NCBI GenBank assembly: GCA_023897205.1
Contig: JAHWDD010000006.1
Span: 372,001 to 436,000 of the forward strand
Origin: Exophiala sp. HKRS030
Taxonomy: Eukaryota > Ascomycota > Eurotiomycetes > Chaetothyriales > Herpotrichiellaceae
Reading direction: 5' to 3'
Length of the DNA stretch: 64,000 nucleotides
Under the pieces are notes generated by a model. The model was given only the letters and a program-made list of their open reading frames with translations. It was not told the origin of the DNA and did not search any database. This document shows, piece after piece, positions 32,045-43,808 of this stretch (within the stretch, counting starts at the first letter, position 1; each line of letters starts with the position of its first letter). The translations under genes and the position numbers were made by a program.

Positions 32045-33649
32045 ATGCATTCTGTAGGAGCATTGACGGCTTTGACTCTAGTTACCTCTTGTCTTGCTTC
32101 CCCTGGCTATCTCAAGCTCGATTTTCAGAAAAGGCATCGATATGAAGCATGGCTGGCTCGTAGAGCAGAGGTGGATGATACTGTGGACGGTGTTTTGACC
32201 CAAGCTGCCACCAAACTTGAATATCTGGTCAACATCACCGTGGGAACACCTCCACAGAGTCTTGGGGTTACCTTGGACACTGGGTCGTCGGACCTTTGGA
32301 TTCCAGCAACCTCGAGTGCTTTGTGCAAGAAAGGTCAGTGTGATGCTGGCAGCTTTACATCAACTCAATCAAGCACGTACAAAGTTGTCGAACGGGGCGG
32401 CTTTAACATTGTAAGTCGATTGTCTGCAACGGCCTACGTCCAACTCGAGACTGATATTCTGGCAGACCTATGCCGCACCCGGCGACACCGATGCAGGCGA
32501 TTGGGTGATGGATACCGTAACAGTCGGAGGATCACCCTCTATCAAAAGCCAACAATTTGGGCTGGCGACATCCCTCTTCGATCCTCATGGGGTGATGGGC
32601 ATTGGCTATGCCAGCAATGAAGCACAAAACCCAGAGAATGTGTACCCAACAGTCCTGGACAACATGAAGTCGGATGGCATCATCGATCGGAAAGCCTACA
32701 GCCTTTATCTGAACGACCTTCAAGCCAATACCGGCGCTGTCATATTCGGCGGAGTAGACCCTTCAAAATACACAGGCGACCTAATAGCTTTACCCTTCCA
32801 GGTGAGAAATCATTGGGTTAACTTGTGTTGACATGTATCCTAACATACCCATAGGAAGGCCCAACTGGAGATTTCACGGAGTTCTATGTGACACTGACTG
32901 GAGTCTCTTTCACCGACCATGCTGGCTCTACAACACAATTGACGCCACAAGGGTACGCCCAGGCGGTCTTGCTTGACTCGGGAACTAGCGAGACACTCCT
33001 CACTGACGAGGTGTTTTCGGCTATAGCTAACGGATTTGGAGCTGTCGATATTGGGGACGACGACTACGTCGTTCCGTGTAGCTATGCGACGGCAAATGGC
33101 AGTATCAATTATTCTTTCGGCGGCGAGGGTGGCATCAATATCAGCGTCCCTATCTCGCAGCTTGTCGGGGAGCTAGATATTCCACCAAAGAATTTCGGCG
33201 ACCAATCCGGCGGGTGTGACTTTGGCTTTGGTCCTCCAATCGATGGGGTCTCAATACTTGGGGATACCTTCCTCAGGAGTGTCTACGCTGTCTTTGATCT
33301 TGATAACAACCTTGCTGCTTTGGCTCAGGCGGCCGAGAACAGGACCGACACCTCCAGCATTGCAGCCATATCGTCAGGAACTAGCATACCGGGAGCCTCA
33401 ATGACGGCGACTGCGACAGGTACCCAACTTTCAGGGGCAGCGACCACTGAATTGCCAGCCGTGCCTACGGCAAGTATACAGGGAACTGCGCTGGTTTTGC
33501 CAGGCACGCCGACGTTCAACGTCGGCGTGACTGTGACTAAAGGGAGCTCGACCGCGACATCGTCGTCTTCTGGATCAGCAAACGCCGCCACGCCAGGTGC
33601 GGTGTTACTCGGTTTAGGGTTGGCTGCTGGTATTCTGGGCGTTTCATGA
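32045..33649 (+). CDS. Secreted, probably GPI-anchored aspartic protease (yapsin/pepsin family A1)
   Basis: Exons are 32045-32410, 32466-32801 and 32855-33649, giving 498 aa; introns are GTAAGT...GGCAG and GTGAGA...CATAG. A signal peptide opens the protein (MHSVGALTALTLVTSCLASP), followed by a short propeptide with a KR (FQKRHRYE...). Both active-site aspartates are present, in VTLDTGSSDLW and VLLDSGTSETLL. The C-terminal third is a Ser/Thr-rich linker ending in a hydrophobic tail (TPGAVLLGLGLAAGILGVS) after small residues, as for GPI attachment. Yapsins and related fungal enzymes act at the cell surface in wall remodelling or precursor processing. The start was chosen at the ATG beginning the signal peptide. 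Confidence 0.9.
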
Positions 33650-34402
33650 GGGGTTTCGATGTGAGTAGGAAACGTAGGACACAGTAAGGGAATGGTCAAG
33701 GATCACCGAAAGACAAAAGAAGATCGTGCTGTCAAGTCCGGGGACCCACGAGGCTCACCGCATTTTGCAAGGAATGCCGATGGACGATAAGACGTTGGGC
33801 TAATCATATGCCATGCGCGAGCGCGTCGGCCGTTAATTACGCGATCCTCTCGTCCATGCAAACACATACACACACTGTAGTACGAGTACATAGACATCTG
33901 TTTTCCCTTCATTTCCCATTTTACGCGTACTATCCATGTCAAAGTTGTCATTGCACCCGTGCAAGAAAATGGCTCTGTGGGTGTCCGCGGCTCGTAGCAG
34001 CACGAGGCTGTGTGATTGGCCGCAAGAGGCTGCCTCGAGCAACTACTGTTCCGCACATTTATCGCACATGCACCATAGGTCGTCGCGACATCATTATGCG
34101 TATCATCACCCCTCCATGTTCTACCAAATCCCTCAACTCGTCTCCTTCTCACTGTCCAAACAACTACACTTACCATCTAGCACGCGCATCTATCATTGAG
34201 ACCACCAAGACTCACCTCCATACCATACCCGCTCCCTACGTGCAAGTCTGAAGATGACCGCCTGACTCCAACGCTCTTTTAAAGTAATCCGCACCCCTCC
34301 CTTGCATCCGTTGAACGCGCCTTTAAACAAGCCGTGATCCAGTCGAGGTCACAGCGAGGCGCAATCAGCAGCGTCGGAGGCGAACCCAATTCTTGGTACC
34401 AC
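33650..34402. other. Intergenic region and 5' leader of the ankyrin/RCC1/BTB gene
   Basis: The 753 bases include C/T-rich leader sequence and short ORFs without motifs. The open frame continues upstream of the chosen ATG to 34334, but only from a GTG. Confidence 0.5.
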
Positions 34403-37400
34403 ATGAGCCAAAATCTCTGGCGCTATCTTCTCGAAGATGATGTCGATACATTTCGACAACACCTGGCGAACGCCACCATCGCTGCCGGTGCGCCGAGGGC
34501 GTCTGCTGCTGGACAAGGAGGATATACCACACTGAAGGTTGGCAGTCCAGGTAGTCTGGCGATTTCGCCCAAGACACCTCTGAAATTGCGAAAGAGTTCT
34601 GGATACATTCCCTCCAGCGCAGGTGCTGGCAAGGCCGGTGGTGTAATTGTGACTCGAGCGGAACTGAATGCGAAAGACAACTTCGGCAGGACACTGCTGC
34701 ACCATGCCGCATCTTTACAGACCGATCATGCCCTTCCGTTCGTAAAGACACTGCTGGACTTGCCATTCATCGATCTCTACGCCCAGGACACGGAATCGGG
34801 ATGGACTGCATTACACCGGGCCCTGTATTTTGGCAATATTTCTGCGGCCCAGGCCCTGATGGTGCGTGACATTCAGGATGCAACTGACTACACTACCACC
34901 ACCGCCCGTACGCATGCTGGCGGTCTGGTCAAGATCAAGGACCATGAGGGCAATAGCCCCTTCGAGGTCTTTGGCCTAACCATTGCACCTCGCCAACTTC
35001 AAGAAGATCCCTCGTCCCTTCCAGCTGGCATCGACGACAATGAGAGTGTCATCAGCATGGACTACGATGACGCTCAAGATCATGAGCGACACAGACCTCA
35101 TGTCCATCCTCAGGTCAATCTCGATGGAGATGAAGTCTACGCTTTTGGCAGCAATAAGAATCTTTCCTTAGGTGTCGGAGATGGTGACGATCGACAGTTC
35201 CCTGAGCGACTGCAGTTTTCAAGGCCTGCACACTTACTTCAGCGTTTGCTTGAGGATCACCAGACGACAAGGCAAAAGACTGTTACTGATGACGACCTGA
35301 CAGGTAGCATCGGACACTTTGGTTCCCTAGACGATCTGCCTGCTATAATCCGTTACAAGCCCATCGCCATTCAGAATATGTCCATGGCTAAATTGCACAC
35401 CGCCGTTCTGACCACTGACCCAATCTCAAACCTCTACATATGCGGATTCGGGGCAGGGGGTCGTTTGGGCACAGGCGACGAAAACACCTCGTTCACCTAC
35501 AAGTGCATCCAGGCTGGGGGCCTGTCCAAGAGACATGTCTCCGCCATAGCTCTTGGGCAGGACCACACTGTGGCTGTGTGCTCCCAAGGTGAAGTCTACA
35601 CCTGGGGGAGCAACCGGTATGGCCAATTAGGATATTCTCTCCCAGAAGTTCCTAAAAACGAAATACCAATGCAGTTGACACCGCGACAGTTGTACGGCTA
35701 TATCAAGAAAGAACTTGTGATTGGTGCCGCTGCATCAGCAATTCATTCGGCCGTTTTCACATCGACAGCACTCTATACATTTGGCAAAAATGAAGGCCAG
35801 TTGGGTTTGATGGATGCGGATGCACGCTCACTGGAGCTGCAAGACCTTCCTCGCCGAGTTGGTGTTTCAATACTACAATCCCCGATCCAATCTGTCAGCG
35901 CAATAGACCGTGCTACTATTGTTTTGCTGACTACGCACGACGTGGTTGTCTTTACACATTATGGCTGGACAAGAGTATCTTTCCCTCTTGAAAGCTTCAG
36001 CAACTATTACCTCCAGGAAAGGACCGCCACAAGACTCAACATGGAGACAAATTATATCAAGCAGATAACTGGAGGTGGCAACACGATTTGTGCCATGTCT
36101 TCTTTTGGTGAAGTTTATTCAATTGATGTGCCAAGGGTATCAGAGAATGTCCCGTCTAATACCTCAACGACGAATCCGACAAAGGCTCGTAACGCGTTGG
36201 CTCCCCCAACACGACTGTGGTCCATTCGAAAATCCCACATGTCGGCTATCGATGTAGCCGTTGGCCAGGACGGCTCCATTGTCTTGTGTACCGCTTCTGG
36301 TTCAGTTTGGCGGAAGGAGAAGCGAGCAAACATAAAGTCCGTTCGAGAAAAGCATACGGGACTCGCGAGAACAAAAGATTACAAATTTGTTCGCGTTCCC
36401 AACTTGACACGAGCAATTGCTGTAAGGAGTAATGCTTTCGGAGCCTTTATGGCAATGCGGAAAGACTGTTCGGTCACACGTGAGCAGATTGTACCGCAGC
36501 CTCCATCTTTGTGGGATGATATGCTTCCACTGTTGGCATTCGCCCAATATGGGGGATCACAGGGTGACTCTGCGTATGCTACTTCACTCCGATCGGCTTT
36601 GATCACTCAACCGGGCGCCGAACAAGAAGTCTTGAGTATTTGCGAACGCTACGACCCGTTGCCAGACAATCAATTCGACCTCTGGATAACATCCAATACG
36701 ACGGATGTGCGCATTCCCACTCATGGGTTCATTCTCAAAGCACGCAGCCGAGTCATGTGTAGTGCGTTGACAGAATTTCAGGAGACTTATTATTATACCA
36801 TCCCTGATGTTCTATCAATCGAGTACGGTGCTGATGGACAAATTCAACTCACCCTTCAAGGTGCTGACTTCTTGACGGTCGCCAATCTCGTGATGTATCT
36901 CTACACCGAGAACATCGCCGATGTTTGGCACTATACGTCTAAAGCGTTGCAATCGGCAGCGCGCTATCGCTCAGTTCGACTCGAGTTGATGAAGATCGCA
37001 ACTCATCTCGAGCTCCGACAGCTTGAGCAAGCCGTTAGAGTCATGACTGATCCTGCACGGACTCTGAACAACGACATGGAACGGGCTGTTCTTGACGCCG
37101 ATTTTTTCTCCGACGCAGACCTGCTTGTCGAGCTCGCGGATGAAGTAACCCTGCCAGCACACAGCGTACTCTTGTGCACCCGATGTCCCTTCTTCAATGG
37201 CCTGTTCAACGGGCGAGCCAGGGGAATGTGGATGGCTTCACGACGTCATGCTGCAGCAGAAGAGTCAGAGGCGGTGAAAGTTGATCTGAAGCACATGAGT
37301 GAAAGAGTTTTCAGCATGGTCCTTCGCCATCTCTACGCAGATACTGGTGAGGAACTGTTCGATGACGTTGTTACGGACACCCTGGAAGAATTCATCGATA

Positions 37401-39157
37401 TAATCATCGAGGTCATGTTTGCTGCCAACGAATTGATGATCGACCGCCTTGCCCAAATATGTCAACAAGTCCTTGGCAAATTTGTCAATGTGAGGAACGT
37501 TTGCACATTGTTGAATACCGTCTCTGAATGTACAGTCGATGCCTTTAAACATGCAGCGCTCGAGTACATCTGCCTCAACCTTGAAAGCATGCTTGAGATG
37601 AGACTTCTAGACGAGCTGGATGAAGATCTCTTGGCTGAGCTTGATGATGTCGTGCAAGCAAATCAACTGGCTTTCCTGCCATTTGCACGAAGTGAGCGAG
37701 CAGATGAAGAACTTCTTGAAACGCATCCAGAGCTTCTGGAGAAGATCGAAATCTGTCGACAGCGCAGAATCGATTCGATGAGACTGAGGTCAAGATTGAG
37801 CGAAGATGAAGAACGCCATGCTTCGGCTACCAAGTTCAGGGTTGGGAGCCTAGACAGGCAGATATCATCCTCCTACCAGAAGTCGCCCCTGCCAAATCCA
37901 GGAAATGAATCTCCTCTCAGCACTCCGAGTCCTAGTCCGGCTATTGTTCCAAATGATGCTGGCGATGATCTACCCTTCGATATGGATGATGTCACGCCAG
38001 ACTTATTGCCAGCAGCATTTCAGCAGGAGATAGGGTCGCAAACCAGGTCACCGCCGATACAACAATATATTTCTGTAAGACACAAGTCCGAAACTGTTGG
38101 CCCTCGATCATCTACAACTCCTCAACCTCCTCGAGCTGAGATTACAAACTCAAATCGAGTTCAGTCAGAAGATGTCTTGCCCATGGTCAGCCCGCATGTA
38201 GCTGTCACGGGTTTTGACACTCCGAGAACGGCCTGGAATTTGCCGACGCAAAATTCTCCCCACAGCGGTCTGAAGGATATCATGGCACAAGCCTCGGCTT
38301 CGCGTGTGTCGACCCTTACGCAGGCCGTGCGTGCAGGTTCGACAGGTCCAAGGGGTGGTGCGAAGATGTCTCAGAAAGAACGTAAACGGCAACAACAGAT
38401 GATCAAGGATGAAGAAGCAAAGACGTCACATTCGACTGCAGCTCTAAAGGATCCAAAAGCAAAGGCACCCTCCCCATGGCAGACACTAGCCCAGCCGTCG
38501 AAGCCTGCCGCTCCAGCCGGTTCAGCCATCACGGATGGTGTTGTAGGCAACGAGCGAAAGATCCCTGCAAGACCAGCAATGACCATGCGACAGACTGTTG
38601 CAGGCAGTGTTCCAGCCAGCAATGCAGATGATCAGACCGCGAAAAGTGGTGCAGGACCACCGCAGCTCGCCTCTTCCCCGAAGTCCGTGGCGCCGCAGAT
38701 CCAGTCCATTCGCCACACCCCATTGCCTTCTCGAGTCAATTCGGCAATCGATGCTCGGACTTCCATGACAGAGATCCTGGCACAGCAACAATTCGAGAAG
38801 ACAGCGGTCAAGGAGGCCGTAGCCAAGAGATCACTGCAAGACATCCAGCAAGAGCAAGAGTTTCAACAATGGTGGGACAATGAGAGCCGGCGGGTACAAG
38901 AAGAGGCTCAAAGTCATGTAGCAGCTGGTCATCGCGGCAAAAGTGGTCGCGGACGAGGCGGACAACGTCGCGGCAGTGGGAAGGGAAGGGCGTCGGCAGG
39001 CCCAGAAGCAGGTGGCCGGGAGAAGACCGTTTCAGCAGCCTCTTCAACGGTGCGCGGAGATTTTGGTTCAGGACGAGGCAGTGGCCGAGGCACGGGACCT
39101 GGAAACACCCAGCGGCGAGGAGCAAGGCATCAACCATCCAGACACAGTACGACGTAA
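34403..39157 (+). CDS. Ankyrin, RCC1-repeat and tandem BTB/POZ protein (IBtk-like)
   Basis: A single exon encodes 1584 aa from MSQNLWRYLLEDDVDTFRQ. Ankyrin repeats lie at about 85-160 (NFGRTLLHHAA, GWTALHRALYFGN). RCC1 propeller repeats lie at about 245-650 (EVYAFGSNKNLSLGVGD, NLYICGFGAGGRLGTGD, EVYTWGSNRYGQLGY, ALYTFGKNEGQLGL). Two BTB domains follow, at about 755-860 (FDLWITSNTTDVRIPTHGFIL) and 900-1010 (DLLVELADEVTLPAHSVLLCTRC). The long disordered tail ends in RG-rich sequence (GKSGRGRGGQRRGSGKGR). This domain order matches human IBtk and fungal relatives, which serve as substrate adaptors for cullin-3 ubiquitin ligases; that role here is inferred from family. The start was set at the first ATG, which matches the conserved N-terminus. 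Confidence 0.88.
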   Translation: MSQNLWRYLLEDDVDTFRQHLANATIAAGAPRASAAGQGGYTTLKVGSPGSLAISPKTPLKLRKSSGYIPSSAGAGKAGGVIVTRAELNAKDNFGRTLLHHAASLQTDHALPFVKTLLDLPFIDLYAQDTESGWTALHRALYFGNISAAQALMVRDIQDATDYTTTTARTHAGGLVKIKDHEGNSPFEVFGLTIAPRQLQEDPSSLPAGIDDNESVISMDYDDAQDHERHRPHVHPQVNLDGDEVYAFGSNKNLSLGVGDGDDRQFPERLQFSRPAHLLQRLLEDHQTTRQKTVTDDDLTGSIGHFGSLDDLPAIIRYKPIAIQNMSMAKLHTAVLTTDPISNLYICGFGAGGRLGTGDENTSFTYKCIQAGGLSKRHVSAIALGQDHTVAVCSQGEVYTWGSNRYGQLGYSLPEVPKNEIPMQLTPRQLYGYIKKELVIGAAASAIHSAVFTSTALYTFGKNEGQLGLMDADARSLELQDLPRRVGVSILQSPIQSVSAIDRATIVLLTTHDVVVFTHYGWTRVSFPLESFSNYYLQERTATRLNMETNYIKQITGGGNTICAMSSFGEVYSIDVPRVSENVPSNTSTTNPTKARNALAPPTRLWSIRKSHMSAIDVAVGQDGSIVLCTASGSVWRKEKRANIKSVREKHTGLARTKDYKFVRVPNLTRAIAVRSNAFGAFMAMRKDCSVTREQIVPQPPSLWDDMLPLLAFAQYGGSQGDSAYATSLRSALITQPGAEQEVLSICERYDPLPDNQFDLWITSNTTDVRIPTHGFILKARSRVMCSALTEFQETYYYTIPDVLSIEYGADGQIQLTLQGADFLTVANLVMYLYTENIADVWHYTSKALQSAARYRSVRLELMKIATHLELRQLEQAVRVMTDPARTLNNDMERAVLDADFFSDADLLVELADEVTLPAHSVLLCTRCPFFNGLFNGRARGMWMASRRHAAAEESEAVKVDLKHMSERVFSMVLRHLYADTGEELFDDVVTDTLEEFIDIIIEVMFAANELMIDRLAQICQQVLGKFVNVRNVCTLLNTVSECTVDAFKHAALEYICLNLESMLEMRLLDELDEDLLAELDDVVQANQLAFLPFARSERADEELLETHPELLEKIEICRQRRIDSMRLRSRLSEDEERHASATKFRVGSLDRQISSSYQKSPLPNPGNESPLSTPSPSPAIVPNDAGDDLPFDMDDVTPDLLPAAFQQEIGSQTRSPPIQQYISVRHKSETVGPRSSTTPQPPRAEITNSNRVQSEDVLPMVSPHVAVTGFDTPRTAWNLPTQNSPHSGLKDIMAQASASRVSTLTQAVRAGSTGPRGGAKMSQKERKRQQQMIKDEEAKTSHSTAALKDPKAKAPSPWQTLAQPSKPAAPAGSAITDGVVGNERKIPARPAMTMRQTVAGSVPASNADDQTAKSGAGPPQLASSPKSVAPQIQSIRHTPLPSRVNSAIDARTSMTEILAQQQFEKTAVKEAVAKRSLQDIQQEQEFQQWWDNESRRVQEEAQSHVAAGHRGKSGRGRGGQRRGSGKGRASAGPEAGGREKTVSAASSTVRGDFGSGRGSGRGTGPGNTQRRGARHQPSRHSTT

Positions 39158-41039
39158 TCTTGGTACGGTAGACATTTGTACATTCCATAGAATATGTATT
39201 TGTATTACGGTAATATTGAATAGATTTACTCAGCGACTCGACGAAACCCACCCTACTTGGTGATGCAGCATCACGAATCATTCCAGGCTCCTATTTGCAC
39301 AAAAGTGTCTTGCAGGGGAATCGTGCGCCGTGATAGGGAAAGAGTCCACCCGGGGGGTCTAGTGCCTGCAGCCTGTTGTCCCTGCGATCTTGATGAATCA
39401 CAGGCGGCTGATAAGTACAAACTTCTGGCCAGCCTAAGTCCATGGGATGTCAAAGTGGGATATCTAAGGTATGTGTCGGTGGTTCTCCCCGGGTTGGTTA
39501 GTCGAGTGGGTATCACTGCCGGGCGGCTTCACGGGAGTATCCAAGGGTCCTTTTTGCCAGATGCAGGAGGGCACCTTGTCCGGGCTATGTGTTCAAAGCC
39601 CGTCGTGGGGTAGAGATCGTTGGTGAACAGAAGGCAATGGGCCCAGCAAGGAGTTTGGGGAGTGAGACAGGCGCTGTGAGCTAAAGCTGGTAACTCAGGC
39701 AGAGCTGTCCTGAAGGACGGGAAGTCGACAGAAGGGCAGTGAGAGAAGGGGAAAGATCTCAGAATCTGCGGAAGCTTCTGTATGTGTGTGCTGTCTACTG
39801 TACGGTGAGCCATGACTTTGTGATCTGGTCCGCTGTGGGTGGACAGTCCGGATGCCTCTGTACTCACAGGTGTGTTGTTTACTGTTGAGAGGCCAGAAAA
39901 GCTGCAGGAGCTGCAGTCATGCCACGACGGCAGGGGAACGGCTCACCAAGGGCAGTGGGCAAGTCCTCATACGAAGCTGTAGCCCACGATGAAAAGCTTG
40001 GGGGCTACTCCTTAGGCACGGCTCTGCATGCTTTGGGGCAGCCTATCAGGCAGTCTTCTGGGGGCTTCGATCCCTGCGATTCTCCGTTCCATTTGCTCAG
40101 GGCATGTCGTGCCTGCGCCCATGGTGCAGAAGCCCGCGCAGGCCCCCTGTCAAAGCTGCTGAAGAATGGCAGTGAGCCTCCAGTCAAGCCCCCGGTCAAG
40201 CGCGGTGGCCCTGGTCATTCCCCCCAATAGCCAACGTCCTCTGTGGTGCTAGCACGTCGAGGCGAGCGTCACCGAACGAAGCTATCGCTGCTTCAAAAAA
40301 GACCGTGTCAAGCTCACCGGCTGCATGACATGGTCAATTCTCCTCCTCCACAGACCATTCACCGTTCAATGCGGCCGCGCTCCTCACAGGCACTTGACCC
40401 GCTACGGCGCATCTCTTGCTGCTATTGCGCCTGTCACTCGGTTTGATATCGTCCAGTGCCCATCAGTTCAACATCATTCCATTTCCATTTCCACTCAATC
40501 GAATCATTCAATGACTCTTGCTTTCCGCCTTCGCTAAAGTGCAGGTCGATCCGTCTTTCTTTTCTACCGACTTGCTGCCTGGCTTTTCTATTTGGCCCTT
40601 CACCACACGACCATCATCCAGGACCCAGCCTCACAAGCCTGACCACCCATTTCTCCACCTGCATCGCCAGGCGTGACCGTTTTCCAACCACGAATCACAT
40701 GCGGCCACCGTCATATGCCTGCGACTCGAGACCACTGTGAACCTCACACTCAACCCTTTGCTGATAACCGTCCTACGTCGCAACCATGACTCCTTCATCT
40801 ACCTAGTCGACCCACTGCCATCGCTAGAGCTATTGAACACACCTTTGTTCTCATCGAATACCCTTGATTGCTACATTCCCTCGCCAATAGCCTTGCCAGT
40901 AAACTCTCCTACACACACCGTGGGCTTTTGAAAGCATGGACGGCTATCGGATACCTGCGATTCACCAACCAGCTCTCCCCAGCTAGACAGACATCGTGCC
41001 TCTGCTCTTGGTATCTCTCCTACTCAGCCCATTCACACC
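39158..41039. other. Intergenic region and long 5' leader of ATG13; no gene seen
   Basis: In the 1.88 kb several ORFs of about 100 codons overlap on both strands without recognisable motifs. The 3' part (about 40500-41039) is C/T-rich, as expected of an mRNA leader. tRNA-like fragments near 39490 and 40060 were checked and rejected. Confidence 0.5.
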
Positions 41040-43808
41040 ATGCATCAACATCCACGCCCTCCCCCCGCCTCTGCCTCCCCTGCCGCCTCAGAACAAACCA
41101 ACCCTACCCGCACCAACAACCCCAGAGATCGCGACGTCCAGGCACTCCGAACAGATTCACCTTTGACCCAGGGCTCTGGCTCTTCCGAAGACTTTGCTGC
41201 AGCACGGCAAGAACAACCTGCGGACAATACCGCCGGCCAGATGCAGAGACTCAACCAGGTTGTCCAGAACTTCCATACCAAGGCCGCTTTGATCATTCTC
41301 CACTCCAGAGTCGAATTGTCCCCGGCCTACTCTCAGAAGACGGACTCAAAACGAGTCAACCGATGGTTTAACCTCGATGTGGAAGAGACAGAGGACTACA
41401 AGGATCATATCAAGAGGTGGAAGACGTGTGATGTGGAAGGGAACCGACCTGCTCCTCTGGTCATCGAGATCTTCCTGACGACGGAGCCTCTGCAGCAAGG
41501 CCAACGACTCGTCATTGTCGACGAGGATGGGAAAAGATGGGATGTACAGAATACCTTATCAGCGGCTCACAATACTTCTCACTCCAGCCAGCGGCGGTCG
41601 ACGGATGCGAACGAAATCCTCCTCGAACGGTGGACCATCGAACTAGGTGATGCCAACGGGCCGATGCCCTCGGACTTGGCAACCCTTCTGCCCTTGGTAT
41701 ACAAGAAGAGCATCGTCCTGTTCCGGTCCCTCTACACCTATAGCAACTTTCTACCCGCATGGAAACTGGCTAGAAAGGTCGGCAAAGGCCGGGCACATAT
41801 GGCGTTAAAGCTGGGCTATCGTCTAGTCGACGGATCACGCCTGAGGAATCAATCACGTTCAGACAATCTCAATCTGAGACTCTTCGACAGCAATTCTGAT
41901 GTCGTTTTGCTCTACGACTTCGGCTTGACCGACTCGCCTGCAGGGCCGTTTTCGGTCAAGGTGGAATATCGACAGCACTGCGACTTCCGGATAGACGACT
42001 CTGAAGAGTTGTTGAGTTCCAGGTTCTTAGGAGCCGATGATGAACTGTTCAGACCGTCCCTTCCTGCCGATCGGACTTCTCGGACTGAACTCGGCTCGTT
42101 ACCTAACGACCGACGGCAAAATCTGTTAGAACGCCCGGAACTTGGACTTGCATACGGCAGTTTGTCGACTTTTCACCAAGCGGGAATTGGCACAGGCACC
42201 AGTCCAATATCTGCACTGCGGAATGCTCAGGATTTCAATGCAAGCTCACCGCCTACACCTGAATCACCCAGGCCAGCACATGCCCACGCTGTCTCACAAA
42301 GTTCACGCAACTCTCTGCGCGCGGTGGCAGCCAACCGAAGGAGCTCTTTCTCTGTACAACCCTTCAAGACACCAACACTCTCAGCTTCACCCTTGGGGTC
42401 GTCTCCTCTTGCATCGTCACCGCGCACGCACGTTGTTAGACCTCCTGCCCTGGGCTCTCTAACGGAAGAGCGTATCCCAACCTCGACTGCTACTGCTGCC
42501 GCAGTTGCTGGTAGACGAACCGGGTCGCTTGTTTCGGAACATGCCGTTGCGTCTTCAGCATCTAGCTCACCAAAACCTGCTCCGACCAGATACAGTAGCA
42601 GCTTTAGCCATCGACGGGCACGCCTGTCCTCTGGCGGCACCACCGTCCGCACAGACGACGATCAGAACAGCAGTGGTCGGGCCAGCGCTTCATCTTCTGC
42701 TCAGCCTGGGTCAGGCCTGATGACAGAAGCAGCCACTGGTGGTGGAAGTTCGGGCTCTGTAGCAGAAGATGATGGCGAAAACATTTCAGATTTCCTGAAG
42801 ATGCTGGAATTACAGAAAGACCTGTTGGGATCTGTATCCTCGGCTACTGTGGAGGCAAATACAAGACGGACTGCAGCAGCGTTGAACCGCTTTCACCGAT
42901 TGCGAGACTCCAACACGGCATTGTCTGAGTCTATGTCCTCGTCAATGATGCTCCAGAGGTCGTCGGCATCTTCCAGTCGGCAACTGTCTGGTGTTCCACC
43001 CATGGTAGCCGCAACTTCAGTCTCGACATCTTCTTCCCCTGGAAAGCCGATCTCGCCTCATACGCCTCATACTCCATTTGCGCCTTCCAGGCTCAGTGCT
43101 GCTTATAGCCATGACGACACGGACCCGACGCATCTCACTGTCGAGGAGACACCTTCGCCGTCTGATGCAGCCACAGAAGAGACTGCACAAGGCCGCTCGA
43201 CTGCCAATGTTCCTGCTATTGACATTCCTAACTCCCCGAGACCGTTCCTACCAGGCTACCAGCGTTCGAGCTCAGCCCAGCGCCGACCTTTGAGCTCTGA
43301 CGAAGACATTGCTGATCTGTATGGCATGCGAAGTCACAGCATGGGAGCTGACCGAAGGAACAACCGACCAGAATCTGGCCCTCAAGAAGAGGGGGATGAA
43401 TCGGCCAATGCTGAACACAGACCACGGACGAATTCATCTAGAGCCCTTGACAGGGGTTCGCAGGTGCATCGACATTCCGGTCTAGCCACAGTGGTTACCG
43501 ATGGTGGTGCTTCGGAGCCTTCCTCCAACCGTTCTTCTGTCACTGCCCATCGTTCCCGGGGTACTCGGGGCGGTCTTGTACGACCAATTCCAGCCGCACA
43601 GGGATCGGGGTCAAGCTTCGGTGGCACGGCGGGCAGCGCTGAGCATGTCGATAGCAGTACCAGTGATTCGTGGGGCCGAGGAGGAAGACGAAGCGGCAGC
43701 CGACCAGAAAGTAAATTTGACGAAGATGAATTCCTCCCTTTTGCGATGGAAAGGAGCGATTTCAATACTACTGGCAGATCTGATCCACCAGGTGCCAGCG
43801 AAAGATGA
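41040..43808 (+). CDS. ATG13: Autophagy protein 13, regulatory subunit of the Atg1 kinase complex
   Basis: A single exon encodes 922 aa from MHQHPRPPPASASP. The HORMA domain occupies about residues 70-320, starting QRLNQVVQNFHTKAALIILHSR. It continues with KRVNRWFNLDVEETEDYKD, LVIEIFLTTE, LLPLVYKKSIVLFRSLYTY and FSVKVEYRQHCDFRIDD. The rest is long, disordered and Ser/Pro-rich, with the Atg1/Atg17-binding type segment around SGSVAEDDGENISDFLKML. Atg13 recruits and activates Atg1 under starvation and is a target of TORC1; the many Ser/Pro sites in the tail fit that, by family knowledge. The N-terminal extension before HORMA is Pro-rich, as is usual in Aspergillus-type ATG13. Confidence 0.93.
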   Translation: MHQHPRPPPASASPAASEQTNPTRTNNPRDRDVQALRTDSPLTQGSGSSEDFAAARQEQPADNTAGQMQRLNQVVQNFHTKAALIILHSRVELSPAYSQKTDSKRVNRWFNLDVEETEDYKDHIKRWKTCDVEGNRPAPLVIEIFLTTEPLQQGQRLVIVDEDGKRWDVQNTLSAAHNTSHSSQRRSTDANEILLERWTIELGDANGPMPSDLATLLPLVYKKSIVLFRSLYTYSNFLPAWKLARKVGKGRAHMALKLGYRLVDGSRLRNQSRSDNLNLRLFDSNSDVVLLYDFGLTDSPAGPFSVKVEYRQHCDFRIDDSEELLSSRFLGADDELFRPSLPADRTSRTELGSLPNDRRQNLLERPELGLAYGSLSTFHQAGIGTGTSPISALRNAQDFNASSPPTPESPRPAHAHAVSQSSRNSLRAVAANRRSSFSVQPFKTPTLSASPLGSSPLASSPRTHVVRPPALGSLTEERIPTSTATAAAVAGRRTGSLVSEHAVASSASSSPKPAPTRYSSSFSHRRARLSSGGTTVRTDDDQNSSGRASASSSAQPGSGLMTEAATGGGSSGSVAEDDGENISDFLKMLELQKDLLGSVSSATVEANTRRTAAALNRFHRLRDSNTALSESMSSSMMLQRSSASSSRQLSGVPPMVAATSVSTSSSPGKPISPHTPHTPFAPSRLSAAYSHDDTDPTHLTVEETPSPSDAATEETAQGRSTANVPAIDIPNSPRPFLPGYQRSSSAQRRPLSSDEDIADLYGMRSHSMGADRRNNRPESGPQEEGDESANAEHRPRTNSSRALDRGSQVHRHSGLATVVTDGGASEPSSNRSSVTAHRSRGTRGGLVRPIPAAQGSGSSFGGTAGSAEHVDSSTSDSWGRGGRRSGSRPESKFDEDEFLPFAMERSDFNTTGRSDPPGASER

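Noticed and set aside
39485..39545. D-arm-like sequence GGTTAGTCGAGTGG suggesting a tRNA
   Set aside because: No matching anticodon arm or T-arm (GGTTCGA) follows at the right distance.
40040..40095. T-loop-like CTTCGATCCC suggesting a tRNA
   Set aside because: The T-stem lacks the obligatory G-C closing pair and no acceptor stem can be drawn.
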